Of a DNA stretch of 64,000 bases, positions 34,343 through 45,345 are shown piece after piece. Origin of the DNA: Cantharellus purpuraceus (Eukaryota; Basidiomycota; Agaricomycetes; Cantharellales; Hydnaceae); assembly GCA_025174535.1 (NCBI GenBank), contig JALBUN010000025.1:62001-126000 (forward strand). Direction: 5' to 3'. A model generated the notes under the pieces. The model did not search any database. It saw only the letters and a program-made list of their open reading frames with translations, and was not told the origin of the DNA. Both the position numbers and the translations under genes were made by a program. The number at the start of each line of letters is the position of its first letter. Positions within the stretch are counted from its first letter, which is position 1.

Positions 34343-35751
34343 TGTATGGGAACCACCTTTTCCCTATCAAATTCCATTTATGCAGCACCAATGTGCTATT
34401 CTTTGCTTTTCCATTCCTAAATATCAGCATATATTTGGTGCTTGTACCTGGAATGGACTTATTCAAATATTCTCTATTTTTCCATATTTTTTCAGGAATA
34501 TTCCATGCAGAACTCAGCTCAGAATCATTTATTTCTGCTGTGCTACAGTTGTGGACCCATAGGCGCCCACAAACCTTCGCGCAGCCAGCTCTCCCCTTTT
34601 GGACCAGGATTTGGCCTGAATTCAAGCTCAGATGTCTCTGATCAATAAATATTCTGTAACTTAACAACCACAGCCTCTCAGGGCACTATTTTCCGTGGAG
34701 ATCATCACCTGAGATGTGGCTATCCATGGCTGTCCAAACCAGTGCAGAAAACAGGGTGGACACCCTTCTTTTTGCCTGATCAGTGCCTAGTTCAGGGATC
34801 AGATCAGCTGATGGGTGATCAGATCAGGTGATTGCCTTGGAATATTCTACCCCTTTCCATAACATTCTAGCTGTTTCCTTCTATTATTAGATAGAACTTT
34901 CCAGAACCATTATTCAGCTCCTGATCAGTGTTAGTGCTGTGATCAGATCCTGTGATTGGCTTGGAATATTCTACCCCTTTCTTCCACATTCCACAACCTT
35001 CCAGTAGTTTCCATCTATTAATAGGTAGAATATTCCAGAAGCATTAGTCAGCTCCTGTAAATACAATATATAAGGAGGTCATTCTGCCTCTGAAATAGTA
35101 ACATATTCAACCTATTCTACCCATCTTCTGCACACCAGTGTGACTAGAGTGACATATAGTGTCATCCTCTATCTCAGTAACTGTTGATTACCAGTTCAAG
35201 GATCTTTTACAGTTGTGTAACTGTACTTGATTGCACTCAAAGTAGTGATATTCCTGCTTTGGATGTGAGTGTAGTATCTGCCTCACGTGACTATGAATCT
35301 ACAGGGTGAGATTGTCTGTCAATAGTCCTGCCATTAGTGCTCTTGTTTAAGTTACTAGTGTATACTGCCATTGCAGAGCATTGGAAGCTTGAACTCATGT
35401 GAAGCAGTTGCTAGACTACTTCACACATTGCTGTTACCCACTTCAGAGTGCCACTGGTTGGACGGTTGTATTCATCCACCTACTTCCTTTAGCCTCTAAG
35501 TGCATTCCCCTAAGCATCCATGAACTCTAGACTCTGGAAGTCTTATTCATTTCTTGCTGCTAAGAAATGTATTACTTTTCTGTGTATAGTCTGCATTGAC
35601 CAATACAAAGGATTGTAACCAAAGTATAAATGTTAAATTGTTTCTGGAGTTGTGCTGCAGCAGGGTTTGATATTCTTCTCAGCTGTTCATTCACAGAATT
35701 GTGGTGATTTAGAGTTTGCCCTAACACCATAATTTTGTGGGTTCCAAAACA
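34343..35751 (+). mobile_element. Type D LTR (copy 1)
   Basis: It starts TGTATGGGAACCACC and ends TTCCAAAACA, 1409 bp. The 3' half (about 35030 on) matches LTR B, but the 5' half is different and lacks the TGACTC array. The flanks GGAGG and GATAT do not match, so one side has been rearranged. A TATA-like motif lies near 35065. Confidence 0.85.
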
Positions 35752-35869
35752 GATATCCTCAGTCTATACACTTGTCACTGATAAATACATGGGACTCACC
35801 TGGTACAGTGGATATCGTCAGAGATCAAGCTGAGGAAACCATGCTGCACCAGGCAAGGTCTTTATACTA
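35752..35869. other. Unassigned 118 bp beside LTR D
   Basis: I see no confident match to other elements here. With 36435-36570 it forms the host sequence of MITE copy 4. Confidence 0.3.
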
Positions 35870-36434
35870 GACACTTGTTTGGAATCATGTCAGTATACAA
35901 TATTCTGATGTATATGAGATATACATCAGAATTTCAATGATACATAAAGCCAGGGAGTTACAATTTGGATATCTTAAAAGATTTTGGATGTGTGAAATTT
36001 TCATAAATATAAACATATATTCTATATTTTAATAAACTTTAAAAGATAAGATATTTGGTTGAGATGAACATAATTATTTACATGGATATAATAGGAATGT
36101 ATGTATGAATATAATTGGTATTATATAGGGTATTTAGATATACAAATACCAGGTGGGGATTAAAGATAGTTCAAATTATGTTATAAGTATTGTATAAGAA
36201 AGAATCAATGATATTTGGATGTTTCCTCAAGAGAGTTGCCACCACTAAATAGGGAAAAAACAATTATTTTTGAGAATTATGCCAAAATATCACAATATGT
36301 TTTAATATAGTATATTGTGTAAAATTTGAGAATCATGTTGAAATATGAAAATAAGTTTGAATTGAAGTGTATTGTGTAAAATTTGAGGAAAATAGGTTGT
36401 ATATATGTATTTGTTGTATTTCTGAACAAGTGTC
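35870..36434 (-). mobile_element. MITE copy 4 (565 bp)
   Basis: Its ends are GACACTTGTTTGG and TCTGAACAAGTGTC, with CTA on both sides (35867-35869, 36435-36437). It runs opposite to copies 1-3. Confidence 0.9.
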
Positions 36435-36570
36435 CTAGATGATGCAAGGAATAGGAGAACCAAGATAGGGGAACAATAGGGGAGAGATAGGAGAGCGCAC
36501 CCTGACAGGCTGTGCTGATAGGGGTGATAAGAAAGGTACTAAAAATAGAAACTGAGTCATATGAACCCTG

Positions 36571-37519
36571 ACAGAGACAAGGAGGGGCAGATGAAGCCTG
36601 TGGCCAAATTCTCATCTATGAATGTTCAGAGGGTGAGGAGTTCTTTTTAGGATAGAGAGCAGATAGGACCAAGTGGAGGAACAGAGTTGTCATCCAACTC
36701 AATCTTGAGATCATATGGCCAGTGTTCTGCTAGAGAGTCAGCTTTGTACTTGCTAAACACATCAGCAAACTCATGATACTCCTTAGGAACCATAGATAGG
36801 CAGAGTAGTTCAAGTGGAGTGAGCAGTGAGAAGGATTGGATCAGATAGGTGAATCTGGAATGTTTGAGATCCATCCAGTTTGCTTAGTCAGGTGAAGACC
36901 ATAGTGTCCACCATTGATATAGCTGGAGGGGTAGGCAGAGTATCTATTGGAGCAGAGTCAGTGGAGGCAGAGAATGATTTCACACCTATAGTTGCTGGTG
37001 ATGTCAAGGGTGACACAGCCTGTACTGGGGAGCAGAATGTGATATGACCCAATGCCCAGTCAATCAACAGATTGTAGCAGGTGAGCCAATTATGTCCTAG
37101 GACCACAGAACAGCTGGAATCAAGCAGAGTAACATAGAATGTAATAGTCTGGATTTCTCCAACAGAAAAATGGATAGACAGATCTATAGCTCATGAAATA
37201 ATAGCATTAGTAGTGCCATCAAATCATCAGAGCAGAATTGGGGTTGGAGGTATGTATGGAGTTTATGTATATCAGAAAAGCAAGAATCAAGGAAACAATG
37301 AGTAGAACTGGAATCAATTAAAGCTTGTATAGCAGTGTTGGGAATGGAGTCGGAGTGGATGAGGAGGGTAAGGGAGTCAGAATATAAAAGAGCAGATGCA
37401 TTCAGGTGGACCTCATTTGTTGCATGGAGAGTACCAATGCAGCCCTTGGCCCATGCAGAGGCTAGAGGACTGCTTACTATTTTTTTGAGTCCATCACCTT
37501 GGCATCAGACTTGTCCTCC
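36571..37519 (-). pseudogene. Gypsy G copy 2: gag end, protease, start of reverse transcriptase
   Basis: The minus strand reads the post-knuckle region, a retropepsin-like segment (ALIDSSSTHCFLDS), the family-typical LGHNWLTCYNLLIDW (about 37103-37060), a Pro/Ser/Thr linker, and the RT start ([32 protein letters not shown]). It diverges at GFICPS, about 36571. The same RT start is at 18053 in G copy 1. It is separated from its gag by LTR C at 37520. Confidence 0.85.
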
Positions 37520-38034
37520 TGTTATGACTATATTCATTAATGTCCAGATCCCCATCCGATCCACTCAGATCCCCACACATATGAAATCTATACTCCATTT
37601 GAAAACCACCACATCTCCATCTACCTGTCCAATTGTCATCGCTGATTCTGCCCATCTGTCTCTGGTTCCGATTGATGCATCACCATCACCATAGAAACCT
37701 GGACATCCATCCCCATTGGACTCAGACATACTCATGTAAGGCCGTTGGCCTCAGAGACCCATCACCAGAGTAATTATTATTAGATTTCAAAATATGTATT
37801 TAAGTTGCCCAACTGGGGACTTCATTCCCCAGTATGAATATTGAATCACATCTAGTTCCTAAGTCTGATCCTAACTCTCTAAGTTGTACTCTATCTCCGA
37901 AATCTTGGACACTGGTATTAGTGAGGGCGCAGCACATAAGCTGAAGCCAAGCCTGTTCCGACCCACAATGAACTCCAACTCCGATGAAACCTCTGACCCA
38001 ATCTCCAACCCCCAATCAGACTTAGTGCGTAACA
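37520..38034 (+). mobile_element. Solo LTR, type C (copy 2)
   Basis: It starts TGTTATGACTATATTC and ends GTGCGTAACA, 515 bp, with CCTCC on both sides (37515-37519, 38035-38039). It is inserted just after the gag zinc knuckle of G copy 2, i.e. a family G LTR inside a family G element, in opposite orientation. Confidence 0.95.
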
Positions 38035-39011
38035 CCTCCATAGCATTGGCCATGCAGGCCTTTGTTTTTGAAGTGGACAGAGTTGCCTTGTTGCAATCCT
38101 TGGCTTGGTGACCAGCCCTCCCACAGAACAAACAAAGATTGTTGTCCATGCAGCACTGGCATTCCTGTTGGGTAAGTTTGCCATCCTTACCCAGTTTGGT
38201 GGAGAGGTCTGGAGCACTCTTGCAAACTCTGGAGTTGTTACTGGGACCGGAGTTGTTCTGACCAGAACCAGATGTGGTGGCATTGCCAGTGTTTGACTTC
38301 TGGCCAGAGTTGCTGGTGGCCTTCTTGTCAGACCCCTTGTTGGACTTGGGGGTCTTGTCTGATAATTTGTCTGACTTATTGTTAGTCAATTTTTTTGCAG
38401 GAGACCTTGGATTGACATTCCCAGTAATAGGCATTAATGGATTGGGTGAGTTTGTGAAGGTTGATCAGGGTGTCCAGCTTTCTGATGCATGATATCTTGT
38501 CCTTGATGCAGGATGGGAGGCCAATGTAAAATTGGCATTGGAGTGCAGCATTGCCCCATTGGACCTTCAGAGCAAGCTGCTGGAAGCTCACTATGTACTT
38601 GGTGATTTTGTGGTTTTCCTTCATCTGAAGTCAGTTGAGTTCATTTTCAGCATTGGCCTCAGGGTTGTAGGGGCCAAAGTTGGTTCAAAGTTCAGAGGTG
38701 AATTCAGAGTAGTCTTCTGACCATATTGGGTCATCAGAGTTGTCCATGAGCATTGGTTTGAAATAATCCAGTGCAGTGCCCTTGAGATAGGACATGGCAA
38801 AAATGACTTTTGCCCAATCAGATGTGAATGCGTCAGGGCAATCATAGAAGTTCAACCAGCATTGTACTAGGAACAGTTGTAGTTTGCACAGATCAGAGCC
38901 ATCAAAAGGGTCAGGTTCCTGGACTTTGGTCCAGGACTAAGAAACCTGTGGGGTACAGATGCTGCTGGCAAGCAGGGAGATGGCTTGTGCCAGATATGGG
39001 GAGGATGGAGT
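38035..39011 (-). pseudogene. Gypsy G copy 2 gag: capsid core and zinc knuckle
   Basis: The minus strand reads a capsid-like core (KENHKITKYIVSFQQLALK, CQFYIGLPSCIKDKIS), a Ser/Lys-rich basic linker, and the CCHC zinc knuckle CLFCGRAGHQAKDC (about 38131-38090), which binds element RNA. It is homologous to the inverted gag at 17511-18046, which lacks the knuckle. Frame breaks exist between 38700 and 39000. It is bounded by LTR C (38034) and LTR H (39012). Confidence 0.85.
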
Positions 39012-39257
39012 TGTAAGCACCCTAGGTACTTACTTACAATAGAATAATATAAAATATATACTTGTATATACAGCATTCCCTTAAAGAATGCTGTTTTCTT
39101 GATAGCTATATGCACCCATAGGGTGCAAATGTATAGTTATTATATAATCAAGTGGACCCAAGTATATGTGTTGGTCCACATGTAGTTAGAGTAACTTAGA
39201 TTTTACCACACCACTGTTGCACATAGCACAACAGTGTGAACTAAGTCCAACATTACA
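39012..39257 (-). mobile_element. Solo LTR, type H (variant, 246 bp)
   Basis: Read on the plus strand it starts TGTAAGCACC and ends CAACATTACA. The flanks GGAGT (39007-39011) and AGAGT (39258-39262) differ at one base. The uninterrupted gag is seen at about 17968. Confidence 0.8.
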
Positions 39258-39427
39258 AGAGTGTTGTCCTCCTCATCAATGGCCTCTATATGGCTTGTGG
39301 GCTCTTCAACAACCTCAGGAATGGTATTGATGCTGGGGGCAGGCACCTCAACTGTTTGTGTACATTTGGAGTTGGCAGTGGAGCATGGCATTTGGGGAAG
39401 AAGTGAGTGTGGCAATTTGAATATTAC
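39258..39427 (-). pseudogene. Gypsy G copy 2 gag start and leader
   Basis: The minus strand shows the leader directly after LTR C, then ATG and STANSKCTQTVEVPAPS, IPEVVEEP, HIEAIDEED. It matches the start of G copy 1 at 15965-16045, which identifies LTR C as the family G LTR. Confidence 0.8.
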
Positions 39428-39765
39428 TGTTACACACTAGGTCTGATGGAAGATTGGAGTTGAGGTCAGATTTGGGTTGGAGTTGGAGTCAGAGTTGGTC
39501 ATGGTGATCAGAGCAGACTTGGCTTCAGCTTATGTGCTACACCCTCACTAATACTGGTGTCCAAGTCCAATGGGGATGGGTGTCTAGGTTCCTATGGTGA
39601 TGCTGATGCATCAATGGAACCAGAGATGGATGGGTGGGAATAGCAGTGATGATCAGACAGACTAATGGAGACATGACAATGTCCAAATGGAGTACAGGTC
39701 TCATATTCATGGGGATCTAGATGGATCAGACAGAGATCTAGGTGTTAATGAATATAGTCATAATA
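39428..39765 (-). mobile_element. Type C LTR, internally deleted 5' LTR of G copy 2
   Basis: The minus strand runs from TATTATGACTATATTC to CTAGTGTGTAACA, 338 bp against 509-539 bp elsewhere. It abuts the gag leader at 39427 and a truncated MITE at 39766. Confidence 0.75.
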
Positions 39766-40068
39766 AGGATATTTAGATATACAAATACCAGGTGGGGATT
39801 AAAGATAGTTCAGATTATATTACAAGTATTGTATAAGAATGAATGATATTTGGATGTTCTCTCAACAGAGTTGCTGCCAGTAAATAGAGAAAAAAGGATT
39901 ATTTTTGAGAATTATGCCAAAATATCAAAATATATTTTAATCTAGTATATTATGTAAAATTTGAGAATTATAGCAGAATATGAAAATAAGTTTTAATCTT
40001 GTATATTGTATAAAATTTGAGGAAAATGGGTTGTATATACATATTTGATGTGTCTCTGAACATGTGTC
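39766..40068 (-). mobile_element. MITE copy 5, truncated
   Basis: About 303 bp match the last half of MITE copy 4 and end TCTGAACATGTGTC. The other terminus is missing where it meets LTR C. Confidence 0.8.
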
Positions 40069-40129
40069 TTAGTCTTCTGATTGGGTGATTGGTTTGGACT
40101 TGTTAGATTGGATGTCCATAACAGACAGT

Positions 40130-41085
40130 GTCCTGTCATTATTAGACGACAAGCTCTTCACATGCTCAAGGAGTAATGTGCACAGGACATCCTATGGCAC
40201 GACCAATGTCCTCTTTTGGGGTTTCAGAATTGGCAGGGAACCCATACCCTTCCTTCCAAGTACTTCCTGACATCTCATGCAGACAGGTTACAGATAGCCT
40301 GTGCAGTGTGTAAAACAGGAAGATGCTAGACATACCAATGCACATGAGAGTGGAATACAGTGACATAGGACATACATGATCATCTGGGGGTGAAGTGCCA
40401 TCCTTGAAATGGAGAACCTTGAATGGATGAATACTATCATAGCATTGCAAGTTATAACTCTGTGGAGGATTAAAATTCCACCTGGTTGAAGAGATACACT
40501 GATTCTAATACCTGGCTTGCAGTTTGCAATGTTTCCCTTACCATGTCATCTATCAAATCAAGCTTGTCCTTGATTTGATCCATCTTTCTATCCACCATCT
40601 TTTCCAGATTGTCTACCTTGTTCTCCAAATGGTCTAGCCCTGTCTCTACCTTCTTTTCCAGATGCCTTGTTCTCCAGATAGTCCAGCCTTGTCTCCAAAG
40701 GTTCTAATGCAGTTTGTATGGCACCATGGAACCAGGGTGGTGTCACAGCTACAATTTCCTCAGTGTAATGTCTGTCTACCATCTAGGTAACATATCAGGT
40801 CTCAGCCCCAGCTGCATTTGTGCTAATCATGGCAGCTCAGTAAACATGAGCTCTTGCCAGATCATCCATTGTGGTAGTGCCAGGCCTGTGGGTCACTGAG
40901 AGAAACTCATATTAATAGGGGATGCAAACAGTTAGCTGGCCACTGACATGCACTTATCCTGACTTGGGATATATAATTGATGGCATTGGAAACATCATCC
41001 AATGTAGGTGGATACAGGGGGGCAGGCAGCATGGTCATGAGCAGCATAGGAGCAGGTGGGACCTGGATTGGCATGGTGGAAAAAG
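40130..41085 (-). pseudogene. Mug135-like protein remnant
   Basis: The minus strand shows fragments in order, in shifting frames. First is a Pro-rich N-terminus (PIQVPPAPMLLMTMLPAP, PPTLDDVSNAINYISQVR). A helical segment follows (PPWFHGAIQTALEPLETRL, DYLENKAS). The C-terminal block has PFKVLHFKDGTSPPDD, then YLEG-GY-like and AIGC-like remnants near 40180-40260. This order resembles a basidiomycete protein family with a Mug135-like C-terminal domain, whose function is unknown. Multiple frame changes and stops make it a relic. It lies between a truncated MITE and a type E LTR fragment. The family call is from memory of the pattern and is moderate. Confidence 0.4.
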
Positions 41086-41110
41086 TTGAATGAACATGAA
41101 GTAAATATTG

Positions 41111-41616
41111 TTTGTCCAATATTTTGGAGTTCAGAGGTATGGAGTTGGATCAGGGATCTGTTGAGAAATGTACTCACCTGCTGATCACTCAACTCAGGCT
41201 CCATACCACTGGATCATATCAATATACATCTTGAACTTGATATTGCTGGACCATATCCAAACATCTCATGAGACACAGTCATGTTACTGTCATCCACATG
41301 CACATCCATCCATATATCCAATCATCATTTACATTCAAGAGTAGTGAATGAATATGCTAAGCATTTACCTGTGTATATGTAATTCTGATGTCATGTTCAT
41401 GATCCAGATGCCAAGGTCATTCTCATATGTATAAGTATGTGTTCTACCAATATGCAGTTCTCCAGTCAATCACAGTTGTACTTTTCTCTCTGACTCACTG
41501 CCTTTTATCTCTAAGATTCCAATTATATATTGGAATTCTATGCTCTTATTCTACTGTCTGCTATCCATCTACTTAATCTTACAACAGGATCCAGAGTTTG
41601 ACTTGTCAAGAAGGGT
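41111..41616 (+). mobile_element. Type E LTR fragment split by a copia LTR
   Basis: 41111-41158 plus 41587-41616 match an internal part of the type E LTR (compare 23090-23155). It ends at the exact point where HEAT-repeat sequence begins, so it marks the edge of the transposon block. Confidence 0.75.
41159..41586 (+). mobile_element. Solo copia LTR
   Basis: It starts TGTTGAGAAATG and ends CTTACAACA, 428 bp, the same length as the LTRs of the copia at 8337. GGATC is on both sides (41154-41158, 41587-41591). Confidence 0.95.
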
Positions 41617-43962
41617 TTCATGTGACCAATTGGCTGCAGTAATTGGTAAACTGGCTGAGCAACATATGTGATGGTGCTCACCACGGTCTTTGACAAGCTT
41701 ATGTCCGTGTCTAGCCGCGTTCCATGAGACGGTCAAAAGGTTCCATTCCTCAGATCATTGAGTTGCTCAAGGACAATTACTGGTCCGTCCGATCGGCTAG
41801 TGCAAGTACAGTGTGCACACTGGCTGAGAAGTGTATGTGATGATGCTCACCACGCCCTCTGATGAACTTATGTCTGTGTTTAGCCGCATTCCACGAGGCA
41901 ATTAAGAGTGCCATTCCTCAGATCATTGAGTTGCTCAAGAATAAGTATTGGGACACCAAATCAACTAGTGCAACTACAATTGGAAAACTAGCTGAGCAAC
42001 GTATGTGATGGCGCTCACCGCGCTCTTTGACGAGCTTATGTCCGTATCTAGCCGCATTTTACGAGACGATCAAGGGTTCCGTTCCTCAGATCATCGAGTT
42101 GCTCAAGGACAGTAGCTTACATGTCCGATTGGCCGGTGCAACTACAATTGGAAAACTAGCTGAGCAATGTATGCTTACCATGGTTTTTGACGAGCTTATG
42201 TCTGTTATAGCCTCATTCTATGACACGATCAAGGGCGCCGTTCCTCAGATCATTGACTTGCTCAAGGACCCTGCTGTGTATGTCCGATTGGCCAGTGCAA
42301 TTGCAATTGGAAAACTAGCTGAGCAACGTATGTCATGGTTCTCACCATGATCCTGATGAGCTTATGTTCGTGTCGCCGCATTCCATAAGATGATCAAGAA
42401 TGCCATTCCTCAGATCATTGAGTTGCTCAAGGATGAGTATTGGGACACCCGAGCAACTAGTGCAGCTACAATTGGAAAACTAGCTGAGCGACGTATGTGA
42501 TGGTGCTTACCATGATCTTTGACGAGCTTATGTCCGTATCTAGCTACATGCCATGAGGCGATCAAGAGTGCCATTCCTCAGATCATCGAGTTGCTCAACG
42601 ATGAGGACCAGAGCGTCCGATCAACTAGTGCAAGTGCACTAGGCAGTCTGGCTGGGCAACGTACGTGATTTTTTCACCATAGTCTTTGACGAGCTAATGT
42701 CGTATCTAGCTGTATTCCACGAGACGATCAAGGGTGCCGTTCCTTAGATCATTGACTTGCTCAAGGACCGTGCTGTGCATGTCCGATTGGCCAGTGCAAC
42801 TGCAATTGGAAAACTAGCTGAGCAACGTATGTCATGGTTCTCACCATGATCCTGATGAGCTTATGTTCGTGTCTAGCCGCATTCCATAAATGATCAAGAG
42901 TGCCATTCCTCAGATCATTGAGTTGCCCAAGGATGAGTATTGGGACCCCCAATCAACTAGTGCAACTACAATTGGAAAACTAGCTGAGCAACGTATGTGA
43001 TGGCGCTCACCGCGCTCTTTGACGAGCATATGTCCGTATCTAGCCGCATTTTCCGAGACGATCAAGGGTTCCGTTCCTCAGATCATCGAGTTGCTCAAGG
43101 CCAGTGGCGTGTTTGTCCCATTGGCCGGTGCAACCTCTAATTGAAAACTAGCTGAGCAATGTATGTGATGGTGCTTACCACGGCTCCTGACGAGCTTATG
43201 TCTGTATATAGCCTCATTCTATGACACGATCAAGGGCGCCGTTCCTCATATTGTCGAATTGCTCAAGGACCGTGATTCAACTGTCCGGTCGGCTGCTACA
43301 AATGCAATTCGTAAACTGGCTGAACAAATTCGATGTTTAGACTTGCCTGCAGACCAATTCCTGGATACTCTGCTTTCGTCCTTAACGTCGTTATTCAAGA
43401 CCGATTCTCCATTCGCCCAGTCGAGTGCCATGGACTTGCTGGCCGAGCTGCCTGGTGACGGTCGGGTAATTCTCCTCAAATATAGTACCATTGCTGATGT
43501 TTTGCATTCAGCACTTGCAGGCCTTCCTGATAAACTTACCGCCTCAGATCTTCTGACTGTTCTGAAATGCAAAAATAGCACCGTCTCAGCCTCCGCCGCT
43601 CGCCTTTTTGGTGTACTTGCCACCCAGTCCCACATCAATTCCTCTTTTTGCACGGATCAATTTTCGGCGGCCATTCTGAACGTCGTTTTGTGTGCTTTCG
43701 CCAGCCTTGATCATATAGACGTTGAATTTCAAGCATGTGGAACATCTATCCTCGGTGTTTTGATAGATCATCATAGTATGTTGGCATTTCTGCATCTCCT
43801 GGTCTGATGAGTTACTTCTTCCTAGGTATTTTTAGGGATATCATTTCAGAGATTGGTGCTATTCGTGGATTTGTTCAATCTTTTGCGAAAGATATTTCTC
43901 CTCGTCAGCAAGAACAGTTGCTGTATTGCCTGCAGGAATTTGGTATTTTGACGACCTTGTAA
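41617..43962 (+). pseudogene. HEAT-repeat protein gene, 5'-truncated and damaged
   Basis: Ten 117-nt exons each encode one 39-residue HEAT repeat (typical unit AVPQIIELLKD, VRLA, IGKLAEQ). They are separated by about 51-nt introns starting GTATGTG and ending TCTAG or TATAG. Exon starts are at about 41715, 41884, 42052, 42211, 42376, 42544, 42710, 42877, 43044 and 43212. The last continues to 43775, then an intron (43776-43825) and a final exon ending TAA at 43962. HEAT repeats form superhelical protein-binding scaffolds. Damage: the 5' end is replaced by an LTR fragment, the donor before 41645 is mutated (GT to AT), there is a frameshift in unit 1, the acceptor is missing before 42376, TAG falls in unit 7 (near 42745), and one base is lost in unit 8. 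Units 2-4, 6 and 10 look intact. The C-terminal 240 residues after the array read openly. Confidence 0.8.
41715..43328 (+). repeat. Tandem ~168-bp exon+intron unit array
   Basis: Ten consecutive units contain a 117-nt exon and a 42-51-nt intron. The introns are nearly as similar to one another as the exons (shared gacgagcttatgtccgta core), so the whole exon-intron unit was duplicated. Confidence 0.9.
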
Positions 43963-44237
43963 TGTTACTTACAGCTCTGTATGTGATTATAAGGGTTTAG
44001 ATGTGTATTTCCGATGGGATCCGAATAGATCAGATTTATTCATATATGCTCATATGATATTAGACCTCGTCCTACTGTGTGTCCGATTGAATCATATTGC
44101 ATACGATACAGTCATTTTTTCAATGTGAAATAGTCTCCTTTTTATTAGAGCCATCTGAGCTCATTAGATATCGACCAACTCAGACGTCGTCCGACCTCAT
44201 CCTTGTCATTTCTCACTGGGGCTAAAGCTTTGGTAAT

Positions 44238-44585
44238 AATTGGAATCAAGCTGCGCCCTCAGCTAACACCAGATCCTGCCGCTTCCATAATCATCTTTCA
44301 ATATAATGCTTCTGCTGATATATCACAGAATTCAGAATGTCCATATAAAGGCTGAATTTTCTCTGTGAACCCCGAAGATCGTTCCTAGGAGCCAGGGGAT
44401 CGCATCTGGGTTCGGCGACCCTCGCGCGTGCGCTCATACAGCCGCTGTTCTCTGTTGGTATAGCTTATGCTAGAGTCACAGCCATCACTGACTTTCTCTA
44501 CAGTTTGCAATATCACATTAGCCTCTTGTACCACGACACCTCACTTAGTGTGTTCCCCCATATCTGACGTGCTACGTATACTGAA
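44238..44585 (+). repeat. Duplicated segment, copy a
   Basis: It aligns in order with 44952-45345, with substitutions and small gaps. There is no evident coding frame. Confidence 0.55.
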
Positions 44586-44951
44586 TCAGACTTCAATTCA
44601 TAGATGCACATGCTATTGTCAACATAGTGGCAAAGAATTTAACTACAGACAAACGCCATAGTAGATGCGGCTCAGGCCCGATAATGCAGTCTTTCGTTTC
44701 TCGTTCCAGCTATCCTGACAGACATTCGAGCCGGGCAGTGCTTAGGGGGACAGAGTCAATCCCTCAATCCACTCACCGAACGAACTTTGGATTGTCGTGG
44801 CGTCACTCTTGTCACTCTTTCCAGCTTTGTCTCATCTTGCCTCGCCTGTCGAGCAAGCACCGATAATTATGCTTGTCCGAATACAGCTGCTAGCTGTGCT
44901 TTCAAAGGGGAGGTGGAATGCTGATGAGGAAGGTACGGAGGCAGAGTTGAT

Positions 44952-45345
44952 CTGAACCACGCTACGCCCTCAGCTAGCACCAGTTCCTGCACCTTCCATG
45001 AATCGTCTTTCAAATTTGCGATGCCATGCTGATATATCACGTGCTTCAGAATGCAATATAGCGGCTAAATTTGTCACCAACACGAACAGGATCGCGCGGG
45101 CGCTCATACGGTTATTGTTCTCTGTTGGTATAGCTGATGCTAGACTCACAGACTCCACAGGCTTTCTCTACAGTTTGTCATATCACTTCGTCCTCTTGAT
45201 GATTTACTCGAACGGACGTGAATAGGTGTATTGTACTCTGTTTAGGGTACAAACGGATGAAAGATTAGGCGTTCTACATAGCTTCCACGACGCCTCACTT
45301 GCTATGTTTCCCCATATATGACGTGCCCCGTATACTGAATGCGCA
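44952..45345 (+). repeat. Duplicated segment, copy b
   Basis: It aligns in order with 44238-44585. It contains the same tail (catatatgacgtgc and cgtatactgaat). Confidence 0.55.

Noticed and set aside
41715..43328. CRISPR-like or satellite array, because of the regular ~168-bp period.
   Set aside because: The repeats code for HEAT units with splice sites at each boundary, and the genome is a eukaryote.
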